Assembly (NCBI RefSeq): GCF_003243465.1
Contig: NZ_QFQZ01000016.1
Location: 5,809-69,808, forward strand
Source: Caulobacter segnis
GTDB lineage: Bacteria; Pseudomonadota; Alphaproteobacteria; Caulobacterales; Caulobacteraceae
Direction: 5' to 3'
DNA length: 64,000 bases
Shown here: positions 15,563-25,031 of the stretch, in pieces
Position numbering within the stretch: position 1 is the stretch's first letter
Layout: every line of letters begins with the position of its first letter
Notes under the pieces: model-generated
What the model was told of the DNA's origin: nothing
Databases searched by the model: none
Seen by the model: only the letters and a program-made list of their open reading frames with translations
Position numbers and translations under genes: made by a program

Positions 15563-16435
15563 ATGAACGTCTCGATGATCGGGCTCGGCGCCATGGGCGC
15601 AGCCATGGTCCGCAACCTGCTGGCCAAGGGCGTGACGGTGACCGTGTGGAACCGCTCCCGTGCGATCGTCGACGACCTCGTCGTCGAGGGCGCCAAGCCG
15701 GCCGCCAGCGCCGACGAGGCCTTCGAGGCCGACATCGTGCTGTCCATGCTGGCCCATGACCAGGCGGTGAAGGACGTGCTGCTCGACAGCGGCGTCCTGG
15801 CGCGGGCGCGCAAGGGCGTGGTCCACGTCAACCTCGCCACCATCTCCGCCGCCCTGGCCGGCGAACTCGCCGCCCTCCACGCCGAGCTTGGCCTCGGCTA
15901 TGTCGCCGCGCCCGTCTTCGGCCGCCCGCCCGTGGCGCAGGCCGGTGGCCTGAACGTCCTGGCCGCCGGGGCGCCAGACGCCGTCGCGACCGCCATGCCG
16001 GTGCTGGAGATGCTGGCCGCCAAGGTCTGGCCGCTGGGCGAGGACCCGGTCCGGGCCAATGCGCTGAAGCTGGCCGGCAACTTCATGATCGTGTCGGCCA
16101 TCGAGTCGATGGGCGAGGCCGTGGCGCTGGGCGAGGCCTATGGCGTGCCCGCGCCCGAACTGCTGGACATGCTGGGCAGCACCCTGTTCGCCGCGCCGAT
16201 CTACAAGATCTACGGCGGCATGATCGCCGAGCGCCGCTACAGCCCGCCCGGTTTCGCCGCGGAGCTGGGCCTGAAGGACGTGCGCCTGGTGCTCGACGCC
16301 GCCGAGGCCAAGGGCTTGTCCATGCCTCAGGCCGATCTGGCCGAGGCCAGCCTGGAGATGCTGCTGCAGGGCGAGGGGGCCAAGGACCTGGACCTGGCGG
16401 CCCTGGCCGAGATCGCCAGGGCGCGAGTCGAATGA
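15563..16435 (+). CDS. NAD(P)-dependent 3-hydroxyisobutyrate dehydrogenase-family oxidoreductase
   Basis: A 290-residue beta-hydroxyacid dehydrogenase. The N-terminal nucleotide loop reads MIGLGAMGAAMVRN and is followed by VTVWNRSR, the Arg suggesting an NADP preference. The catalytic-domain block NALKLAGNFMIVSAIESMGEA contains the conserved Lys (KLAGN). The usual substrate-binding DAPVSGG element is replaced by VAAPVFGRPP. Such enzymes oxidise short beta-hydroxy acids or reduce semialdehydes such as glyoxylate or succinic semialdehyde. The start has GGAG eight bases upstream; a longer in-frame extension to 15458 is not supported. It is separated from gapR by 95 bases and may be independently transcribed. 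Confidence 0.88.
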   Translation: MNVSMIGLGAMGAAMVRNLLAKGVTVTVWNRSRAIVDDLVVEGAKPAASADEAFEADIVLSMLAHDQAVKDVLLDSGVLARARKGVVHVNLATISAALAGELAALHAELGLGYVAAPVFGRPPVAQAGGLNVLAAGAPDAVATAMPVLEMLAAKVWPLGEDPVRANALKLAGNFMIVSAIESMGEAVALGEAYGVPAPELLDMLGSTLFAAPIYKIYGGMIAERRYSPPGFAAELGLKDVRLVLDAAEAKGLSMPQADLAEASLEMLLQGEGAKDLDLAALAEIARARVE

Positions 16436-16530
16436 AGCCCGTGGACGGCCGCTGAATCGCGCTTCCCAGCGGGGCGGCTTCGAACTAGGTTCCGCGCCTC
16501 CGATTTTCAGCCTTTCCGCGAGACCGCCCC

Positions 16531-16800
16531 ATGGCCGACGACGCCATTCCCCACGCCGACGTCCTGAACTCCACCGCCCAGAACCAGCTGAAGTCGATCA
16601 TCGAGCGCGTCGAGCGTCTCGAGGTCGAGAAGACCGAGATCATGGAGCAGATGAAGGAGGTCTACGCCGAGGCCAAGGGCAACGGCTTCGACGTGAAGAT
16701 CCTCAAGAAGGTCGTCCGCCTGCGCAAGCAGGACCGCGCCAAGCGCCAGGAAGAGGATGCGATCCTGGACCTCTATCTGTCGGCGATCGGAGAGATCTAA
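16531..16800 (+). CDS. gapR: GapR, nucleoid-associated protein (DUF2312)
   Basis: An 89-residue helical protein matching GapR closely in my memory: MADDAIPHADVLNSTAQNQ, then a long coiled coil (RVERLEVEKTEIMEQMKEV), the basic NGFDVKILKKVVRLRKQDRA segment and the tail DLYLSAIGEI. In Caulobacter GapR forms a tetrameric clamp around overtwisted DNA ahead of replication and transcription and stimulates type II topoisomerases. The upstream region contains a GANTC (GAATC, 16454-16458), the CcrM methylation site, about 73 bases before the start. Translation signals are weak (GCGAGA). In this strain it lies about 2.8 kb from the 3' end of tacA. Confidence 0.95.
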   Translation: MADDAIPHADVLNSTAQNQLKSIIERVERLEVEKTEIMEQMKEVYAEAKGNGFDVKILKKVVRLRKQDRAKRQEEDAILDLYLSAIGEI

Positions 16801-16853
16801 GTTCGCTGTTTTTCAGGGTGCGTCGGCGCGCGGCGTGGGGATAGTCTTCCGCC

Positions 16854-17210
16854 ATGCGCGCCAAGCCGCCCAATCCCAAGGAACAAGCCAAGCGGGCCGC
16901 GCTGAACGCCCTCAAGCGCGCCCGCCGCGCGGCCGAGAAGTCGGGCGTCGCGCTGTCCGAATGGGAGGGCGAGTTCCTGACCAGCGTCGCCGAGCGCGTC
17001 GAGACCTACGGGCGGGCCTTCGCCGACCCCGAGAAGGGCGCGCGCGGCCAGGCCCTGTCGGGCAACCAGGCGATCAAGCTCAAGGAAATCGCCGCCAAGG
17101 CCAAGGGCGAGAAGGCCGCCAAGGGCGCGCGGACCCCCATGCGCCGCGGGGGCGGCTTCGGGCGGGGACCCGCGCGACAGGCCGCCGCGGTCCACGAGGA
17201 CGAGGAATAG
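16854..17210 (+). CDS. Conserved hypothetical basic protein (118 aa)
   Basis: A small soluble protein of unknown function. It is rich in Lys, Arg and Ala (PKEQAKRAALNALKRARRAAEK near the N-terminus), with a more ordered middle (ALSEWEGEFLTSVAERVETYG) and a Gly/Arg tail (RRGGGFGRG) ending in acidic EDEE. The basic helical start and RGG-like tail suggest nucleic-acid binding, but this is only inference. It follows gapR by 53 bases and could share its transcript. GC-rich codon use is like its neighbours. Confidence 0.6.
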   Translation: MRAKPPNPKEQAKRAALNALKRARRAAEKSGVALSEWEGEFLTSVAERVETYGRAFADPEKGARGQALSGNQAIKLKEIAAKAKGEKAAKGARTPMRRGGGFGRGPARQAAAVHEDEE

Positions 17211-17314
17211 CCAGCCCTCTCGTGGCGCGACCCGGATGGCGAGTGGCGAAATAGCCGCCGCTACCCTGAATGAGTCTCGATTTGAGCCAGAACCGGCCGG
17301 TTATCCCCAGCGCA

Positions 17315-17329
17315 TTAAGGTCTTCGTAA
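17315..17329. promoter_or_regulatory. CtrA-box-like site TTAA-N7-GTAA
   Basis: One mismatch from the CtrA consensus TTAA-N7-TTAA. It lies in the 277-base gap before the 17488 gene, 158 bases from its start. A GAGTC (GANTC) is also present at about 17272. The site is a prediction only. Confidence 0.4.
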
Positions 17330-17487
17330 CCATACGGGTCGAAAATGCGAACGATTGTAAAGGCTTGAAGTCTTAATGGACGTGGGGTTCCGGGTCGCGT
17401 GCTTACGATGGCCCGCCCTCGATGCGCGCGGATCTCAGGATCTAGCTCGGCGCCGAGCGAACCCTGCCATTCAGTGGATTAGGGACG

Positions 17488-17964
17488 ATGGCGACGACCT
17501 ACCAGATGCTGCTGCGCCGCAAGACGGAGCTGGAAAACCGGATGATCGAGGCGCAGCGACGCGCCCAAGCGCCGTTCGAGAGCGAACTGCGCGCAATCGT
17601 CCTGGCGCTCGACGCCCTCAAGCAGGCGGGCATGGCCGAGCGCCTGTCCTCGGGCGACCCGACCGCCGCCGCGCCCGCGCCTAGCCGCCGAGGCCGTCGC
17701 GGCCGCACCACCCGCGACATGATCCTGATGGCCCTCGGCCAATCGCCGGGCCTCAATGAAGCCGAGATCGCCCGCCAGCTCGACCATCGCTGGAGCCGCC
17801 CGGTGACGCCGACGGCGGTCGGCCGAGAACTTCAGGCGCTGGCGGCCGAGGGGCTGACGCGCCGCGCGGGCTCGGGCTGGATCCGCCTGGACCTGACCGC
17901 CGCCGAAGCGGTCCGACCCGAACCGGAAGAGGAAGAGCGCCTGAGCATGGCGGCGGGGCTTTAG
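17488..17964 (+). CDS. Hypothetical protein with coiled coil and winged-helix-like C-terminus (158 aa)
   Basis: I do not recognise this protein. Residues 1-55 look helical (MATTYQMLLRRKTELENRM and onward). A basic Pro/Ala/Arg linker follows (SRRGRRGRTTRD). Residues about 72-135 resemble a winged helix: DMILMALGQSPGLNEAEIARQL, then VGRELQALAAEGLTRRAG with a SGWIRLDL wing. This is the layout of a DNA-binding or adaptor protein. GGGACG precedes the ATG. The upstream gap has a CtrA-like site at 17315. It converges with the 17980 gene, 15 bases apart. Confidence 0.6.
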   Translation: MATTYQMLLRRKTELENRMIEAQRRAQAPFESELRAIVLALDALKQAGMAERLSSGDPTAAAPAPSRRGRRGRTTRDMILMALGQSPGLNEAEIARQLDHRWSRPVTPTAVGRELQALAAEGLTRRAGSGWIRLDLTAAEAVRPEPEEEERLSMAAGL

Positions 17965-17979
17965 GCGCTGAGCCAGCGG

Positions 17980-19356
17980 TCACCAGGACGCCTCATCGGC
18001 GGCCCGTTGGATCAGCTCGCCGTCTTGAGACGAGATGAAACCGGCCGCGACGTTCTCACGGATGGAGTGTTCGACCGCGCGCCGATAGGCTTCGGCGGTC
18101 GGGTAAAGGGCTCGCAGCCTGGCTAGCGAGAAGGGTTGATAATAGCCCTGCGCCCCGCAGGCCGCGACTCCGCCGTTCTTTCCGACATTGAGGCCGACCG
18201 GCGCAGAGACATCCGGGAGCCTGACACCTCCTAAGGCGAGGCCTAGGGCGTTCCTTTCGAGATGGCCCTCGCGGTCCATTTGTCGGGCAAGGCGTGGCGC
18301 GCTCGGAGGCGGCGGACCTCCCTGAGACCAGATGACGAGCCGGTCCAGCCCGGCGCCTTCGACCATGTAGGCCGAGGTCGCAGTCCCGATCGCGGCGATC
18401 TCGCATTTCGGCGCGATCGCCGCCTGAACGGAGGTTCCGAGATCGCGGAGCTGAACGGGTTCTCGCGCTGCGCGCAGATGGCGGTCCACGTGAGAAGTCC
18501 CCGCGATCTCCCATTGGCGGAAGCGCACGGAGTCATTGGGTTGGTTCTCGGCATCGGGCCCGGCGGCGTCGCCCTCGGCGACGATGCGCAGGACGGGCGC
18601 CGGCGTCGCGGGATCTATCTTGGCGCTGGTCGCCGAGACCAGGAGAAAGCCGTCGATCGTTCTGGCGTGGGCGAGGCCGCCATTGATGTATGTGGCGAGC
18701 CAGTTCGCGGCTTGGGATTGGCCGGCGGCTATCACGGCCCTTGGCTGTAAGCCGCTCGGCTCGCCGCGCCGGAGCTCGGCGGCGATCTGTCTGAATATAT
18801 CCAGCGACAGGGGCTCCTGGGCCATTGCGCCGCCGTTCTCGATGCGCAGGTCGCCGTAACGCGCTGGGCTCCAAACGCGGAGGGCCTCGACCCCGCCAAA
18901 GCCCTGAGCCGAGACGCCGACCCAGGCATAGCCCGCCTCGACCAGATGATCTTGCAAGGCCAGCCAGACGTTATCGGCGTCGAATCCGTTCGAGGCGTTC
19001 AGCCACTCGATGACGATGACGCCGTTGAAGTGTTCCGGGCGCTCGGGTCGGCGGACAAGCACCCGTGTCTTAAATCGCTTCGCGAGGCCGCTCGGGAGCG
19101 CGCGTTCGCCGGGCACCGCCCCATACGCTGACGAAAGCGGCGTTGCCTGGCCTGAAACCAGGAACTCCTGCTCTACATAGCCTTCGAAGGCTAGGTCACG
19201 GTTGGCGGCGAAGAAGGGGTAGAGCCGCCCCGGGCTTCCTGGTGGTTCCTGGGCTTCGACCAACGTCCAGGTCAGGTCTTGAGCGCGCGCGCCTCCGCCG
19301 GTGGAGCTGGCGAGAGCCATGAAGGCGAGGAGCGCGGCTCGGAGCAGTGAACGCAT
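17980..19356 (-). CDS. Secreted alpha/beta-hydrolase-domain protein (Abhydrolase_10-like)
   Basis: A 458-residue exported protein. The signal peptide ends near ARAQD (residue 26). The text GVIVIEWLNASNG and WVGVSAQGFGGV fits the large alpha/beta-hydrolase_10 family; AAGQSQAANWLATYIN carries the GxSxx nucleophile elbow (Ser), and GTSHVDRH near the middle provides a His that may complete the triad. The natural substrate of this family is unknown. Base composition is slightly less GC-biased than in neighbours, with more mixed third positions. Sitting between gapR and tacA, it may be a later insertion; comparison with other Caulobacter genomes would tell. Confidence 0.75.
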   Translation of the reverse strand: MRSLLRAALLAFMALASSTGGGARAQDLTWTLVEAQEPPGSPGRLYPFFAANRDLAFEGYVEQEFLVSGQATPLSSAYGAVPGERALPSGLAKRFKTRVLVRRPERPEHFNGVIVIEWLNASNGFDADNVWLALQDHLVEAGYAWVGVSAQGFGGVEALRVWSPARYGDLRIENGGAMAQEPLSLDIFRQIAAELRRGEPSGLQPRAVIAAGQSQAANWLATYINGGLAHARTIDGFLLVSATSAKIDPATPAPVLRIVAEGDAAGPDAENQPNDSVRFRQWEIAGTSHVDRHLRAAREPVQLRDLGTSVQAAIAPKCEIAAIGTATSAYMVEGAGLDRLVIWSQGGPPPPSAPRLARQMDREGHLERNALGLALGGVRLPDVSAPVGLNVGKNGGVAACGAQGYYQPFSLARLRALYPTAEAYRRAVEHSIRENVAAGFISSQDGELIQRAADEASW

Positions 19357-19407
19357 GCGTTCATGGGCCAGGATTCCTGGCCGCCAGCAAGCCGGCTGGC
19401 GTCTGAC

Positions 19408-19548
19408 TTACCGCCGCGGCAGCTTCCCCGCCGGCCGCACGGGCTTCAGTAAGTTCTTCAGCCGCTGCTCCCGCGAGACGGGACGGAACATCATCAGGGG
19501 GACGGGCGCGCGGCCCGGCGGCGTCTGGGCGGTGTCGGTGGGGCGCAT
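19408..19548 (-). CDS. Small basic protein downstream of tacA (46 aa)
   Basis: A 46-codon frame starting ATG three bases after the tacA stop (TGA GCC ATG). It is rich in Pro and basic residues (MRPTDTAQTPPGRAPVPLMMF, ending KPVRPAGKLPRR) and has no signal peptide or membrane segment. The tight coupling to tacA favours translation. I know of no function, and composition is not far from that of a chance frame. Confidence 0.4.
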   Translation of the reverse strand: MRPTDTAQTPPGRAPVPLMMFRPVSREQRLKNLLKPVRPAGKLPRR

Positions 19549-19551
19549 GGC

Positions 19552-21021
<1,470 letters not shown>

Positions 21022-21126
21022 GGGGCACATCCACCTGAACCGGCCACGCCCACGTGGAGCGAGGCTCTTGTTGGTTCAGAGTGATACACTTGCGGGGTAA
21101 ACAGCGGCTTTCGGAGAGGTGTCCTG

Positions 21127-21147
21127 AACCTTAAGGTTTAGGCTTAA
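21127..21147. promoter_or_regulatory. AACCTTAAGGTT palindrome and second TTAA upstream of tacA
   Basis: A perfect 12-base palindrome (21127-21138) centred on TTAA and followed nine bases later by another TTAA. The spacing (N9) is not the CtrA N7, so only half-sites can be claimed. It lies 106 bases before the tacA start and 94 before the divergent pepF gene. Confidence 0.35.
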
Positions 21148-21240
21148 CAGGATGTTACGCGGGTAGCGGGCGTTGGCCGTGACGCCGAGTGGGATGTGAC
21201 GCATTGCGCGGGCGGGGGGCGGAGGCCTATCTGCTGAGCC

Positions 21241-23034
21241 ATGAACGCGCCCTTCAAGCCCGACACCCCGCCCGAATGGAACCTGGCCGACCTCTATATC
21301 GGCCGCGACGATCCCCGCATCGAAACGGACCTCTCCGCCGCCAAGGCCGCCAATGACGAGCTGGCCTCGCTGGAGGGCCTGTTCCTGGAGGCCCGCAAGG
21401 AGCCCCAGCGCCTGGGCGTGCTGCTGGATCGCGGCGTCACGCTGTACGAGCAGGCGACCAACGGCCTGTGGGGCGTCGGCGCCTACGCCGCCCTCGCGGC
21501 GTCCGTCGCGCGGGACGATCCGGCCTGGGCCAAGTTCGAGGCCGACCTGCGGGCCCGCTCGTCCCAGATCGCCGCCGAAAGCCTGTTCTTCACGCTGGAA
21601 CTGAACCAGCTGGAGGACGGCGAGATCGCCAAGGCGCTGGAGGCCCATCGCGAGGCCGCGCGCTGGGCGCCGTGGCTGCGCCGCGTGCGCCTGTCGCGTC
21701 CGCACGAGCTGTCGCCGGAGCTGGAGCGCTTCATCGTCGACAAGGCCCCGGCCGTCGCCAACTGGGTGCGGCTGTGGGACGAGACCCTGGCCAAGCTGAC
21801 GGCGAATGTCGGCGATGAGAGCCTGACCCTGGCCGAGGCGCTGAATCGTCTTTCGGACCCGGACGTCGCGCGTCGCAGGGCGGCGGCCGACGGTCTCTCC
21901 AAGGCGCTGGAAGAGCGGGTCTCGACCCAGGCGCTGGTGCTCAACACCCTGGCCTTCGAAAAGCAGGTCGAGGACCGCTGGCGTCGCTACGACACGCCCG
22001 CCCAGTCGCGTCACCTCGCCAACGAGGTCGACGGCGACGCGGTCGACGCGCTGGAGCAGGCGGTGGTCGAGGCCTATCCCCGCCTGTCGCACCGCTATTA
22101 CGCCCTGAAGGCCAAGGTCATGGGACTGCCGGCGCTGGACTACTGGGATCGCAACGCGCCCCTGACCGCCGCGGCGCCGCGCCCCTACGCCTGGGACGAG
22201 GCCAAGGGCATGGTGCTGGAGAGCTTCCAGGACCTGGCGCCCCAGTTCGCGGACGCGGCCCGCGTGTTCTTCGATAAGCCCTGGATCGACGCCAAGCCCC
22301 GGCCGGGCAAACAGTCGGGCGCCTTCGCCCATCCCGTGACCGCCGACCGCCACCCGTTCGTGTTCATGAACTACATGGGCGAGCGGCGCGACGTGCTGAC
22401 CCTGGCTCACGAGCTGGGACACGCCGTGCACCAGACCCTGTGCCAGCCGCTGGGCACCCTGCTGGCCGACACGCCCCTGACCCTGGCCGAGACGGCCTCG
22501 ATCTTCGGCGAGGGCCTGGTGTTCGACCGCCTGCTGGCCGAGGCCTCTCCCGAGGACCGCAAGGGCCTGCTGGCTGGCAAGATCGAGGACGGCCTCAACA
22601 CCGTCGTCCGCCAAATCGCCTTCCACCGCTTCGAGCGCCGTTTCCACGAGGCGCGGCTGGAGGGCGAGCTGTCGCCTGACCAGATCGGCGCGCTGTGGCT
22701 GGATGTCATGGGTGAAAGTCTTGGCCCGGCCGTGAAGCTGAATGCCGGCTACGAGCATTATTGGGCCTATGTCAGCCACTTCTGCCACGCGCCGTTCTAC
22801 GTCTACGCCTACGCATTCGGGGACCTGCTGGTGCGCGGCCTGATGGAGAAGCGGCGCGAGAATCCAGAAGCGTTCGCGCCGCTCTATGAGCAGCTGCTGG
22901 CGGCGGGCGGGACCAAGACCTATGTGGAGGCCCTGGCGCCGTTCGGGCTGAACCCGCGCGAGAAGGCCTTCTGGGCGGCGGGTTGCGCCCAGCTGGAGCG
23001 CCTTGTGGATGAGTTCGAAGCGTTGGTGAGCTGA
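21241..23034 (+). CDS. pepF: M3 family oligoendopeptidase F
   Basis: A 597-residue cytoplasmic zinc peptidase. The M3 signature is clear: TLAHELGHAVHQ (HExxH zinc site) at about residue 384, with the third ligand Glu in ETASIFGEGLVFDRL. The N-terminus is the PepF-type oligopeptidase lid, and WAYVSHFCHAPFYVYAYAFGD near the C-terminus matches the substrate-facing region. It degrades small peptides of about 7-17 residues. The TGA overlaps the ATG of the downstream ABC1 gene by one base, so the two are co-translated. It is divergent from tacA across a 219-base gap. Confidence 0.92.
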   Translation: MNAPFKPDTPPEWNLADLYIGRDDPRIETDLSAAKAANDELASLEGLFLEARKEPQRLGVLLDRGVTLYEQATNGLWGVGAYAALAASVARDDPAWAKFEADLRARSSQIAAESLFFTLELNQLEDGEIAKALEAHREAARWAPWLRRVRLSRPHELSPELERFIVDKAPAVANWVRLWDETLAKLTANVGDESLTLAEALNRLSDPDVARRRAAADGLSKALEERVSTQALVLNTLAFEKQVEDRWRRYDTPAQSRHLANEVDGDAVDALEQAVVEAYPRLSHRYYALKAKVMGLPALDYWDRNAPLTAAAPRPYAWDEAKGMVLESFQDLAPQFADAARVFFDKPWIDAKPRPGKQSGAFAHPVTADRHPFVFMNYMGERRDVLTLAHELGHAVHQTLCQPLGTLLADTPLTLAETASIFGEGLVFDRLLAEASPEDRKGLLAGKIEDGLNTVVRQIAFHRFERRFHEARLEGELSPDQIGALWLDVMGESLGPAVKLNAGYEHYWAYVSHFCHAPFYVYAYAFGDLLVRGLMEKRRENPEAFAPLYEQLLAAGGTKTYVEALAPFGLNPREKAFWAAGCAQLERLVDEFEALVS

Positions 23035-24389
23035 TGGCCGATGACGCCCGCGACCCCGAACGCGACCGCTTGACCGGGCGGTTGTCCCGCTTCGCCAAGG
23101 TCGGGGCGGGGCTGTCGGGCGCGGCGGTGTCGTATGGCGCCAACCGGATGTTCGGCGGCGACGAGGCCGACGCCCGCAACGCCAAGGCGCTGAAGGCGGC
23201 GCTGGGCGGCCTCAAGGGCCCGCTGATGAAGGCGGCGCAGATGTTCGCCACGGTGCCGGACCTCCTGCCGCCCGAGTTCGCCAAGGAGCTGGCGGAGCTG
23301 CAGACCAACGCGCCGGCCATGGGATGGCCGTTCGTGCGCCGACGGATGGCGGCCGAACTGGGCGCGGACTGGCAAGGCAAGTTCGCCAGCTTCGAACACG
23401 AGGCCGCAGCGGCCGCCTCGCTGGGCCAGGTGCACCGCACCACGACCCACGACGGTCGCGCCCTGGCCGTGAAGCTGCAGTACCCGGACATGCAGAGCGC
23501 GGTCGAAAGCGACCTAGGCCAGCTGCGCGCCCTGATCAACCTCTTCAAGCGCATGGACGGCTCGATCGACCCGTCGGAGATGATCGTCGAGATCGGCGAC
23601 CGCCTGCGCGAGGAGCTGGACTACGGTCGCGAGGCCAAGCTGATGGCCCTCTACGGAAACTTTTTCGCCGGCCGCGAGGACATCCGTACGCCAACCCCCG
23701 TCACGGAGCTGTCCACGGGACGCCTGCTGTCGATGACCTGGCTGGACGGGCAGGGGCTGCTGACCTTCAAGACCGCGCCGCAAGAGGTTCGCGACCGCAT
23801 CGCCGCCCTGCTGTTCGAGGCCTGGTGGAGCCCGATGACCCATCTGGGCGTCATCCACGGCGACCCGCATCTGGGCAACTACACCTTCTCCGGAGAGGGC
23901 GCGGCGCACCTGAACCTGCTGGACTTCGGCTGCATCCGTATCTTCCCGCCGAAGTTCGTGGCCGGGGTGGTGCGTCTCTATCGCGCCTTGTCCGACGACG
24001 ACCGCGCCGAGCAGATGGAGGCCTATCGCACCTGGGGCTTTACGGGTCTGACCGATGAGCTGGTCGACACCCTGAACGTCTGGGCCCGCTTCATCTACGG
24101 CCCGCTGCTGGACGACCGGGTCCGCACCGTGGCCGACGACGTGCCGCCCGGCGAGTACGGCCGCCGCGAGGCCTTCAAGGTGCGCCAGGCCCTGAAGGCG
24201 GTCGGCGGCATCACCATCCCCCGCGAGTTCGTGTTCATGGATCGCGCCGCCATCGGCCTGGGCGCCGCCTTCCTGCACCTGGGGGCCCGACACAATTGGC
24301 GGCGGATGTTCGAGGCCTCCCTGGAAGGCTTCTCGGAAGAGGCGGTGGCCGCGCGGCAGGCGAGGGCGCTGGCGGCGGTGGGCCTGTAA
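23034..24389 (+). CDS. ABC1/AarF (UbiB-like) atypical kinase
   Basis: A 451-residue member of the UbiB protein-kinase-like family. The N-terminal KxGQ-type signature appears as LMKAAQMFAT, followed by PDLLPPEF; ALAVKLQYPD holds the ATP-site Lys, VIHGDPHLGNY the catalytic-loop HxDxxxxN-like motif, and LLDFGCIR the metal-binding DFG. ABC1 proteins regulate ubiquinone synthesis or lipid homeostasis; their true substrate is debated. The lack of a C-terminal membrane anchor distinguishes it from canonical UbiB. It overlaps pepF by one base. A palindromic repeat just after the stop codon probably ends the transcript. Confidence 0.85.
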   Translation: MADDARDPERDRLTGRLSRFAKVGAGLSGAAVSYGANRMFGGDEADARNAKALKAALGGLKGPLMKAAQMFATVPDLLPPEFAKELAELQTNAPAMGWPFVRRRMAAELGADWQGKFASFEHEAAAAASLGQVHRTTTHDGRALAVKLQYPDMQSAVESDLGQLRALINLFKRMDGSIDPSEMIVEIGDRLREELDYGREAKLMALYGNFFAGREDIRTPTPVTELSTGRLLSMTWLDGQGLLTFKTAPQEVRDRIAALLFEAWWSPMTHLGVIHGDPHLGNYTFSGEGAAHLNLLDFGCIRIFPPKFVAGVVRLYRALSDDDRAEQMEAYRTWGFTGLTDELVDTLNVWARFIYGPLLDDRVRTVADDVPPGEYGRREAFKVRQALKAVGGITIPREFVFMDRAAIGLGAAFLHLGARHNWRRMFEASLEGFSEEAVAARQARALAAVGL

Positions 24390-24392
24390 AAA

Positions 24393-24426
24393 TCCGACCT
24401 TCCCGGCGAATGCCGGGGAGATCGGA
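24393..24426. repeat. Single-hairpin palindromic repeat, half-copy of the 38026/62647 element
   Basis: A 15-base near-perfect stem (TCCGACCTTCCCGGC against GCCGGGGAGATCGGA) around a GAAT loop. The core matches each arm of the elements at 38026-38150 and 62647-62768. It follows the ABC1 stop codon by 3 bases and may also act as terminator or mRNA 3' end stabiliser. Confidence 0.7.
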
Positions 24427-24434
24427 CGCGTGGG

Positions 24435-25031
24435 TCACTCATACTCCCGGAGCAACCTCTCCAATCGCTGCTGTTCCGGCTTCATGACCCCGAAGTACCG
24501 CCCCGTGTTCCAGGCGACGCTCGCGCCTAGCGCGAGGCCGAAGACCATCAGCATCTGCCAGGCGTCGCGGTCGCTGGCCTTGCCGACCTCGCGCAGCTGG
24601 GTCACGCTGACCAGCATCGGCGTCAGGAACACCGGCAGCATCACCCAGAAGATCCTGACATTGGCGCGCGCGCGGCGGTTGGCGGCGAGCAGGGCCGAAA
24701 GGGTGTCGCGCATCGACGCGCTGTCCGTGGAACCTCGATGGCGTAGCAGAATGCCCATCACCAGCACCGCGCCCAGCACGACCCAGCAGACCGCCAGCAT
24801 GGCCACCGAGCCCCATTCCTGCGCCAGGTTCGTCCGGCCCGTAGCGATCGCTCGGACCGCGATCGCGGTGAAGATCGACAGCGCGATCGTCGGAACGAGA
24901 AAAAGCAGCAGCTCGCCGCGACGGCGGGCCTTCAACGTCTTCATGACTTCCTCCATCAGATAGGCCCGGGCGCGGGCGTCGGGCGTATTGGCCGGCGAGC
25001 GCCAGGCGGCTTCGAGATGCTCAAACTCCAT
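24435..25031 (-). CDS. Membrane protein, putative regulator of the adjacent sigma factor
   Basis: A 198-residue membrane protein I cannot assign to a family. A soluble N-terminus (MEFEHLEAAWRSPANTPDAR, residues 1-40) precedes four predicted helices: LLFLVPTIALSIFTAIAV, MLAVCWVVLGAVLVMGI, FWVMLPVFLTPMLVSV and MLMVFGLALGASVAW. It starts inside the end of the upstream sigma gene (11-base overlap, GAGGAAG as ribosome-binding site). This arrangement, a sigma factor followed by a small membrane protein with a cytoplasmic tail, suggests an anti-sigma role. There is no zinc-binding HxxxCxxC motif, so it would not be a ZAS-type anti-sigma factor. Confidence 0.6.
   Translation of the reverse strand: MEFEHLEAAWRSPANTPDARARAYLMEEVMKTLKARRRGELLLFLVPTIALSIFTAIAVRAIATGRTNLAQEWGSVAMLAVCWVVLGAVLVMGILLRHRGSTDSASMRDTLSALLAANRRARANVRIFWVMLPVFLTPMLVSVTQLREVGKASDRDAWQMLMVFGLALGASVAWNTGRYFGVMKPEQQRLERLLREYE

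Noticed and set aside
21127..21147. CtrA box before tacA
   Set aside because: The two TTAA are nine, not seven, bases apart; I report only half-sites.
21076..22788. 570-codon minus-strand open frame
   Set aside because: Antisense to pepF with no recognisable domain.
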